Origin: Brevipalpus yothersi
Taxonomy: Eukaryota > Arthropoda > Arachnida > Trombidiformes > Tenuipalpidae
Assembly: GCA_003956705.1 (NCBI GenBank)
Contig: QZCP01000242.1
Location: forward strand, 29,663-93,662
Length of the DNA: 64,000 bases
Direction: 5' to 3'
Numbering within the stretch: position 1 is the stretch's first letter; each line of letters starts with the position of its first letter. A model generated the notes under the pieces. It worked only from the letters and a program-made list of their open reading frames with translations. It had not been told where the DNA came from and made no database searches. The position numbers and the translations under genes are program-made. Positions 56,620-64,000 of the stretch are shown one piece after another.

Positions 56620-59049
56620 TTGGATTTTTCTTGAAATTAACACATTTTGGGCAGTCACAATATTCAGCTCCTGAGCCACAATATCCATTGGAGCCGCAAC
56701 AATAAGCTCTCGATGAAGTACTGTCACAACCGGCTACTTTTCCCTCGATTCGAGGAGCAGTTGGGCCACATCTACCTGCGTTTTCCGGTCCATCTTCCTA
56801 AGAGAACCAATTTTTTGGACCCATTGCTTGAGTAGAATTCGGGTTGTAATTAATGCATCCTTCACATTCACAGAAATCTGGACCACTTCCACAATAGCCA
56901 GTCTGAGAGCAACAACTATATCCAGGATCATCAGGATCACAGATAGCTTAGTGTCCATTGATCAGTGGAGCTCCTTTTCCACACATACGATCTTTCTTGC
57001 CATCTTCATCGTATTGGGTCCACCGATGCTTTTCACCACCAAGTGGATTACATTTTAGCTTTTGGTCTGATGGCTTTTGGACATTGGAACTACTGGCCGA
57101 TATACATTTGTAAGTATCTGCAATTGCCCGCATCAGGCAACCTTCAGAATCATCCATATCCAGAGACCAGATCATCACACCACCAAGTCCTTTCTGAGAG
57201 GCATACTTCACTTTCTCCTCAATTGATTCCTCATTTTCAAATGAGATTAGGGTACGCTTCATTTTATTCCATATAAAAGGTGTTCGAGTTTTGTTGTGGA
57301 ACTTGACTTCTGATTTGGCAAGCCATTCTCGCTTGATTTGATCATAGGACATTAGACCACCTTTTTTGCCATCCTTTAGGGATGAAGCTTTTCGGAACAG
57401 ATCATCTCCATCTTCTCGCTCTTCTCTGGTTACTTTGTCGATTCCGATTTGTTCTTGAGCAACATCAACTTGCTTGCCGACATTTTTCCAATACCGCCCA
57501 AAGAGACCGATTCCGAGAACGATTTTCTCCGGATGTTGAGTCTTACAAATGTAACGCTTGATTGCTGCATCTACATTCATTTTACCTGGGAATCCATCAG
57601 GTGAACCAAAGTAAAGAGGTGCATGAGGACCGGTAAAGTCACCCCATGATGAGTTCCATGGTCCAGCAAAATCGAAAGCCATCACGTTTATCCAATCAAC
57701 ATTTTTGATAATCTTCTCCAGATCATAGCCACGATCGAGGATCCAGTTGGCACCTGGACCAGTTAGCACTAGTAGTAACGATTCATCTCGACCTGTTCGC
57801 ATTTGATGATCAGAGAATGAATCTTTGAGATTTTTCAGGAATTTAATCATATTCTCTTTATCCTCTGTGATTCCTTTGGACATTCCACCGATAACAGGAT
57901 ACTGCCACATAATTTCGATGCCATCTAAATTCCAATAGTCCAAGAATGAGAGTACATCCATAATGAACACTTTCTGGAGAGCAGAGTTTTTGGCGATTCG
58001 ACTGAAATGCTCTGAATTGTACCAGCCACCAAGTCCAAGAAGAACTTTCAAATCTTTGTTCTGATTTTTCAAAGCTTTCATATGATATAATCTATCATAA
58101 ACTTTTTTCGTATCATTGCCAAGCAGAATACTTCCATTTTTGGCAATTTTCATGACAGAATTCAGAATAAGATGTGTTATCTGGGAGGCGTTTACGGCCT
58201 CAATTTCCATTCGAGTTTTATTGAGCCCAACATGAGCAACAACTTTTTCGGTACACTTTCCACGCTTAGGTGGACTTACTGGTACTGGCTCAGAGGCACT
58301 TGCTTCAAGTTCATTCTCAGAGCCTTCAGCCCATGGTGAACCACTCTCTGGATTGGTCAACACACTGTTTCAGAATTCTATGTGTTTTTGTTCAAGTTTT
58401 TTACTCGCCGCACAGTGTAGTATCATCATCTCATCGATGACAGTTTTAACTGTAGAATTGGAAAATTAATATATTGATTTAGAAAAAAAATTATGACTAT
58501 GCAGGAAAAATATCACTTACTCTTGCCCGTACTAAAACGATCCAACACTTCTGGCGAAATTGAATCATATTCTTTAGAACCGATCAAAGATTTGACAAAT
58601 TCTTGACTCGTATACACGTGTACACCTTCAGTATTCCAAACTTGCTTCTTTCCTATTTGTTCACAAGCGATTCGTTCTTGATTAGGCTTGTAACCAATTC
58701 GACATTTGATCTGACAAGTACTATTGATACGAGTTCCAGCATATTCAGCTAGACTCTTCTCTTCTCCATGAGTTATCTCCGAACTTTCACTGCACATTTC
58801 GTTCGAACGACATTGTGTTGTTCTAGTACTTGAGCCACGAGTCATCTTACATGATTTCCTTTCAGATATAGCTGGATCGGCTTCATCCAATTCTCGAACC
58901 TTTCGAGCAGTTGATTTCATCTCATCAACAATGTCTTTGGGATTCTTGGTTTCTTCACTGACACGAGCCATGAAACGCTTCAAGAGAATACTTTCTGTAC
59001 TATTGTCAACTGCACCGAGAGACCCACTGATTAGATCTCGAATCGCAAA
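56620..59049 (-). pseudogene. Chitinase-like GH18 + hevein-like repeats, with in-frame stops
   Basis: Exons read from about 59049 to 58521 (unidentified N-terminus ending in a sushi-like CxxKCRIGYKPN...C module), then from about 58448 onwards. The GH18 barrel spans 58270-57090: LLGLGGWYNSEHF, then LDGIEIMWQYP at the active site, WINVMAFDFAGPW, and GLGGVMIWSLDMDD. The catalytic DxxDxDxE reads DGIEIMWQ, so the Asp pair and the acid Glu are lost and it cannot hydrolyse chitin normally. Downstream in the same frame are two cysteine-rich modules with CCSQTGYCGSGPDFC and CCGSNGYCGSGAEYC, like type-1 (hevein) chitin-binding domains. In-frame stops occur at 58374-58376 (TGA), 56948-56950 (TAA) and 56798-56800 (TAG), but no frameshift. 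Confidence 0.75.
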
Positions 59050-60017
59050 ACTCTCTTAGTCAAACACTCCCGTAGATACATTGGGTTGAGTATCTACTGA
59101 GTAGAAATGGAAGACACTCAGTGGTGATGAAGAGCAATTAGAGGGTGAGGAAAGGTGAGGGGGAAAAAAGGGAGTCTCAAACGGAAAAGGGGGGGAAGGA
59201 GTCGATGAAGGGGGTGAGTGGAGGATGAAGATGAGGAGGCTGCTCGCCCGAGGGTGATGACTCACCTGTCTTGAATGCTTCGAATAGAAGATATTCGAAT
59301 ATTTTAATATCATAATTCCGAATTGGATGTTGAGCTTGTTGAGATGGGAGATGCAGAATCACTTTTGATGAGCATCGGTGATGCTGGACTTTCCACTCTC
59401 TCGACCACGATTGTTTCCGATTTGAACAGTGTGTTGGCTCTTGGCTCTGGTCATCAGTAGTCCCGCATCAACACGAGTGATGCTGGCTATTGCAGTTTCC
59501 ATTTTCGATGTATTTCGCTTGATATTTACGATAGGCGAAAGAAAACTAAACAGGCAAGGTAATGGGTGGTGATGTGGGGTGGATGATTGGATGTGTCACA
59601 GCAAAAGTGGAAGAGAACACAGATCGACCAAACTAAGTACATGCAACTTGAAGAAACTTCTCTTAACTGAGTGAACTAAGAAGAAGAAAGTGATCAGAAC
59701 GATACTAGAACGGTACACGGTGTGTTCGAGGTGAAATTATCAACTGAGCAAAGGTCCTGAATGAAGCTACCTTTTTTCTCGGGTCGAGAAAAGTGAGATC
59801 AACAAGAGTGAGTCTAGGAGCCAGCCACGATTGGCTGATGCAATTTTGGGGCTTACAACTCGCATTGGCCAACAGGTTAGAACGAAAAGCTCTCAACACA
59901 CTGGAAGATAGAGAGAGAGAGAGAGAGGCTCAGGGGGTGGCGGGCGATTATGCGAAAGAGAGATAGAGAGTGAAGATGGAAAATAGAGAAAGAGAACTTT
60001 CTAGTTGAGGGGTAATA

Positions 60018-60052
<35 letters not shown>

Positions 60053-60199
60053 CAGAGAGAGAGAGAGAGAACAATCTGAGAAACAGAAATCAACTGAAGA
60101 TTGTATCGAATTTGCTGCGAATTTTGTCTAAAATTTTGTCGCGTTTTTGGTGTTATTAAAGTTAAAAAAACCGCAGAAGTCTGAAAAAGGCTGAAAAAG
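59050..60199. other. Spacer with a possible minus-strand short exon
   Basis: About 1.15 kb. A minus-strand ATG at about 59504 opens 48 codons ending at a TGA near 59360. A separate frame reaches a good GTGAGT donor at 59263. Neither matches a family I know. GA runs lie at 59909-59928 and 60018-60070. Confidence 0.35.
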
Positions 60200-61040
60200 C
60201 CTAAACTTTTATCGCGCTTCCAGTAAAGTGTACCGTTAACCTAATAGCCAATCCAAAAAAGGTGTCTTTGGATTTTTCATCCCTAAATATGCCAATATCA
60301 GTGTTAGCTCTACTTCCCATTTGTACATGTTTCCGTTTAAAATGCACCCAACAGCTGCCAAATTTTCCTTTACGATGAGGATTCAATGTCCCATGGAATC
60401 TGAAATGATATTTCCTTGCTGCTCCATACAAACTTACTTGTTGATAAAATGATGGAGAATCAATGGAATCATCGAAGCCCCTCAATAGGCAACATTTTTT
60501 TTTGCAAAAGTAGAAGAATATTTTTTCGGCCTGAAGGGCCTAAAAATTTGTCAACTCTTTTGAGACCAATTAAAGAAGCAGCATGACCATCTCCTCCAGG
60601 CCAATTTTTGGCATGTTCATCAACCAAAATATCATTCTGATCGAACGACATTTTGCGCAAATGTGTGTTAACAATTTGCTCACCAAAATGATGCGTACCA
60701 TGCTTATATCTTTTGATGTGACCATTTTTTCATCAAAAGCATATGCACTAGACTCGCTTAGAGGTCCAAAATTTGATACTTGATCAGGTAGATGCATTAA
60801 ATAGTGATAATTTGGTTTTATGCAATCGGTTTCGAATAGTCTTTGGAAAAAAGTGAGGAAACCATCCACCAGCCATTTCGATCTTTCGATATCTTCCTCA
60901 GTTACTTTAGAATGATCCAAAGATCTCGCAAAAACTGTGAGTATCATGAGGGTAACGAATTCATCGGCATCACCAGGATTTCGAAACAATATGTGAACAC
61001 CTGGAGAGTAGTAATATATGAAAGTCATATACTGTCCTGA
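60200..61040 (-). mobile_element. DUF4218-like transposon protein remnant
   Basis: The minus strand from 61028 encodes SLDHSKVTEEDIERSKWLVDG, then FLTFFQRLFETDCIKPNYHYLMHLPDQVSNFGPLSESSAYAFDEKM. The block LH.L.HLPD....FGPL...SA..F..K is typical of the DUF4218 region of CACTA/EnSpm-type transposon proteins and their animal relatives. A frameshift near 60700 moves the sequence to another frame, which continues to about 60201 (WPGGDGH.., FKRKHVQ). No terminal repeats were identified. It sits between the two halves of the duplicated PICK1. Confidence 0.6.
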
Positions 61041-61067
61041 TGTCCAGTGCCAAACATTCTTAACGTT

Positions 61068-62170
61068 TAGATTTCTGAGGCAATCATTATCTCTTACTCA
61101 TTTGCTATTACCATTGTTGTTCATATCTAGCACATTGACCGTCTCGTTTTGCCTTTTATCAGATACCAATGAACCGTTTGTTTGATCAGCTCATAAGCTA
61201 GTCTCAAAATTTGAGGAAAAGGATAGAATAAATTTTGGTGGGTCTCATTTTACCTAGGTCTACAAAATGAATGGATCCCGCATTTCCACCTTGGACTTAT
61301 TCTTGCCAAAATTTGAAAAAATAGCTTCTTCAAAGAAATGTGTTTAGTAGAATAAATGTACATGTCAATTTGTTTCATTGGATCTCCAAGAGTAATGAAA
61401 AAGAATTTGTTTCATGGAGAAAGTTTACTGTTACGTAGGAAACGTTTCATCCTTGAAAATTTCGAAATAAGTATGAAAACCATAGAAACTAAATTGAATT
61501 CAACTTCATCTCATGAAAGTTTTGCCATTAAACTTGAATCAGATTCGAACGAAAAGAGTCCAGAAAAATAGGCTGGTTGCTCATTCACACCAAAAAATAT
61601 ACCAGAGAGAATATTATTTTCTTACAGGAAGTTTTCCGAGTTCATTACGTCAAGACTTTTAGATAAACAACTTTGAAGAGAACTCATGATACTAATTTGA
61701 TGGTCTATGATAGCATGTGTTTTCTGATTGAACAATAAGTTTGCCTCAAAGATAGTGACAATTCGAACAATGGTCATTATTTCCAAATTTTCATGATAAT
61801 TGGGGTAAGAACCAAATTTCATTCATCATACATACATTCCATGTACAAAGAAATTCCAACTTACTTTCGATCTTCGATCATATTGTCCAACCATCTGTCA
61901 TCCTCAAAATCAGGATCATGGTCAGGTATAAGGTGATACGAAGCGTTGGATGAGCTGAGTGCGTAGTCAGCTCGTCCTAGCATATTGGACGTGGAATCAA
62001 TATTCCTCAAACTTGATTAAACTAATGACGAGTAGAAGAGAATTAACTTTCTCTCAACTGGACACTAAAACAATGAAACGAAAAATTCCACAGAGAACGC
62101 TCTTTGTTCACAAGCAATACACAAACAGATATACACGAGTAACACAGCCACACCGATGGCAACGTTGAAT
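61068..62170. repeat. Duplicated block: PICK1 intron 1 / exon 1 / 5' flank
   Basis: Matches 32194-33300. The outer 300 bp (61068-61370) differs by about 5-6 percent. From about 61385 to 62160 it is nearly identical, with only a handful of substitutions. It ends in GA-rich sequence. Confidence 0.92.
61865..61983 (-). pseudogene. PICK1 duplicate, exon 1
   Basis: Identical in sequence to PICK1 exon 1 (start MLGRADYALSSSNASYHLIP) with the same AAAG|TAAGT donor context. The next exon (2) is missing. Transcripts starting here would read into transposon sequence and the chitinase-like region. Confidence 0.88.
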
Positions 62171-62239
62171 TGATGGTTTAGGGAGAGATTTGAAGAAGGA
62201 AGAGAAAAAAAAGAGAGAGAAGAGAGAAAGCAAACAAAC

Positions 62240-62745
62240 TTGCAAGAGAGTCAGAGAAGATGCTGGTTGATGGCATGCTAGTCTACGTGCTTACGATCAA
62301 TGTCCAATACATCAGACATACAGTCTGTCGCAAAAAAATACGGCCACCAAGAAATTCGAGAGAAAATGTATATTTGAATGAATTTCTCATCAGAATGAAA
62401 CGGAAAGTAGTTGAAGAAGCTTATAAAATGTGGAGAAGAAAATTAAATGAAATCATAGAGAGAAAACATGGAAATATAAATTTTCATGAACCTCACCGGT
62501 GTATCACCATCACAGTAGTCATCATGATCATCGATGTACTCGTATGAGGCTGAAATTAAGGAATGGACAAAGTTTGGATCGACTGTCGGCTGAAGAAATG
62601 TTTCGAAGAACAGATGGAGAAGCTCGATACTAGCTTTCTAGGCAACCGGAGTTCCATCTGGCCTCATCCGCTATTCCTTCTACTAGGACTTCCCAGTGGC
62701 ACAGTGTCCATGGACTATCGCCTGGTTTCGCTCACCTAAGCACTC

Positions 62746-62817
<72 letters not shown>

Positions 62818-62830
62818 CTTAAAAATCTGC
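62240..62830. repeat. Patchwork copy of 33360-34330
   Basis: 62240-62310 matches 33360-33430, 62500-62565 matches 33445-33506 and 62566-62830 matches 34091-34330. About 190 bp of foreign sequence with a Tc1-like end sits at 62316-62500. The Orange-domain exon body (33507-34090) is deleted. Confidence 0.75.
62319..62348. mobile_element. Tc1-like terminal inverted repeat (single end)
   Basis: TA followed by CAGTCTGTCGCAAAAAAA and TACGGCCACC closely resembles the ends of Tc1/mariner elements, including the TA target dinucleotide. The matching opposite end was not found. The following 150 bp has short open frames of unclear origin. Confidence 0.5.
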
Positions 62831-62868
62831 TCTCCCTATGTAGACGAGAAGGCCGCAAATAAGAAAAT

Positions 62869-62911
<43 letters not shown>

Positions 62912-62958
62912 GAGTGTTTAGGTGAGCGAAACCAGGTGATAGTCCATGGACGCTGTGT
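62701..62958. repeat. Long inverted repeat with CT/GA arms
   Basis: The left arm (62701-62749, TGGACTATCGCCTGGTTTCG...) is the reverse complement of the right arm (62910-62958) with few mismatches. Inside them a (CT)n tract (62746-62800) faces a (GA)n tract (62869-62910), so the complementarity extends into the tracts. The centre is about 50-70 bp. The left arm matches 34210-34270. Confidence 0.85.
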
Positions 62959-62989
62959 GCTGGACGGATTTGCATGATTTTGTGGTAAG

Positions 62990-63166
62990 TTTTTGAGTCA
63001 TTCATCAGGAGAAAGCCCAACTGATATAGAAATTGGCCAAATTCTCGCTTATTGTGACCAAGGTAAATCAGGAAGGTGGATAAGTGAAAAAATTGGTCTA
63101 TCAAAATTGGTTATTAATGATATTCTCGAAGATCCAGAGCAATATGGACAGAAAATATCTAATTGA
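62990..63166 (+). mobile_element. Tc1-like transposase N-terminal fragment
   Basis: Open frame to TGA 63164. DIEIGQILAYCDQGKSGRWI, followed by SEKIGLSKLVINDILEDPEQYG, has the helix-turn-helix pattern of Tc1/Tc3 transposase N-termini (ERAQIhxLxxQGKSxRxIAxxLGhSxxxhxxhL). The DDE catalytic domain is absent. Confidence 0.55.
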
Positions 63167-63325
63167 CGTCCGAAAATTCTCACAGATCGTCAGTTTTCTC
63201 CTTACTTCGTAAGCTTTTCTCACTAGTTTTCGTTCCACTTCCATGAAAAATTCATTTGAATATAAATTTTCTTTCGAATTTCATAGCGGTTATATTATCT
63301 AGAGAATGAAGAGAAAATTTAATGT

Positions 63326-63715
63326 AGAGAAATTAAATCTTTTGAATATTCTAGAGCACAGTTGGGACAAAACAGAAGTTCATATTTTGTGAGATTTAAA
63401 ATACTGTTCCCAACACTATCTCCTGGTAAGATATCACTTTTTCTCGCTGAGATTGTCCTTTACAAACTTCAAGAAGAACCGATTTTTTTTATTCACGATC
63501 ATATTTTACCTGACAATCTTATAAGCACCGTTTCTATTGTGAAAATTCTCAGCTTCTCATACGTTTAATCTTCAACAACCTTCAATCTTTCTTGGCTTTC
63601 TATTGAACCCAAATTCATTGTTGATTTTTTCCCTTCCGGCTTCCCTTTCAGGTTCTTCTGGAGACCGCTTCTACCTTACTCTTACTGATCGCAAATTTGA
63701 ATGGATCTTCTCAAA
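63326..63715 (+). pseudogene. Duplicated 3' end of receptor copy C
   Basis: Matches 46055-46450, from within exon 2 through intron 2 to exon 3, with the same splice sites (CTG|GTAAGA; TTTCAG|GTTCTTCTGG). A TGA replaces GGA in exon 2 (CATATTTTG-TGA-GATTTA). Exon 1 is absent, so it is a fragment. Confidence 0.85.
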
Positions 63716-63725
63716 AATAATGCTC

Positions 63726-64000
63726 ATTTTCTAGAAATTGAGAGACAATTATCCAGGCAAAAATGAATGAATTTTGTCTTGAAAAATTTTGAGCAACTGA
63801 AAAGATAGAAAAGAGAGAAATGGAAAAGCAATGTTGAAGTAACTGCTAATCTCACCTTGACTTTCATCAAGCATTCAAAAATATCATTTAAGCAGTAAGA
63901 CGACAGAGGTGTCGGCTAAACTTTCTCACACTAATTTTGTACCAGGATAATTTGGTAGATAATGGTGCGACTGAGAAATCGAAAGAGTTAATTTAATGAT
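63726..64000. other. Right edge, no gene seen
   Basis: About 270 bp of AT-rich sequence after the receptor fragment. Nothing recognised. Confidence 0.5.

Overview
This window is nuclear DNA from a compact, AT-rich animal genome. Genes carry short GT-AG introns, mostly 50-150 bp, and lie on both strands a few hundred bases apart. The gene content (astakine/prokineticin-like peptide, papain-type cathepsin, tandem multi-pass chemoreceptor-like genes, dystroglycan, Integrator and proteasome subunits) fits an arthropod. I infer a chelicerate, probably a mite, from the small introns and the gene set, but nothing here proves it. No bacterial, organellar or viral genes were recognised, and no tRNA, rRNA or CRISPR array was seen.

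1-38 kb is mostly conserved single-copy housekeeping genes. In order: an AROS/RPS19BP1-like nucleolar protein (-), an orphan GAPVD1 RasGAP fragment (-), mitochondrial endonuclease G (+), a broken astacin protease (-), an aralar-type mitochondrial carrier without EF-hands (-), SCO copper chaperone (+), site-2 protease (-), ARFRP1 (+), a TSSK-like kinase (-), PSMA3 (-), PSMD14/Rpn11 (-), TMEM165 (+), INTS14 (+), an astakine-like secreted peptide (+), AMP deaminase (-), PICK1 (-), an isolated Orange-domain exon (-), a divergent PDSS2 (+) and a cathepsin L-like protease (-). Several serve shared systems: two proteasome subunits lie side by side, and four mitochondrial proteins (EndoG, carrier, SCO, PDSS2) lie within 36 kb.

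39-46.5 kb is a tandem array of three paralogous multi-pass membrane genes with identical exon structure. The middle copy has a nonsense codon in its last helix, and a decayed relic lies between the second and third copies.

46.7-64 kb is a recently rearranged duplication zone. A full dystroglycan gene is followed by a near-identical partial copy lacking its start and an in-frame 690-bp block that covers the Ser/Thr-rich region. Next comes a duplicated PICK1 split in two. Between its halves lie a catalytically dead GH18 chitinase-like pseudogene with hevein-like chitin-binding repeats and a DUF4218-like transposon remnant. The end holds Tc1-type fragments, a long inverted repeat built on CT/GA tracts, and a duplicated 3' end of the third receptor gene. 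I see no wholly new molecular system. The most notable items are the mosaic duplication zone, the mucin-less dystroglycan copy, the dead chitinase-like/hevein gene with stops but no frameshift, the astakine-like peptide and a 48-bp hairpin near 2.2 kb.
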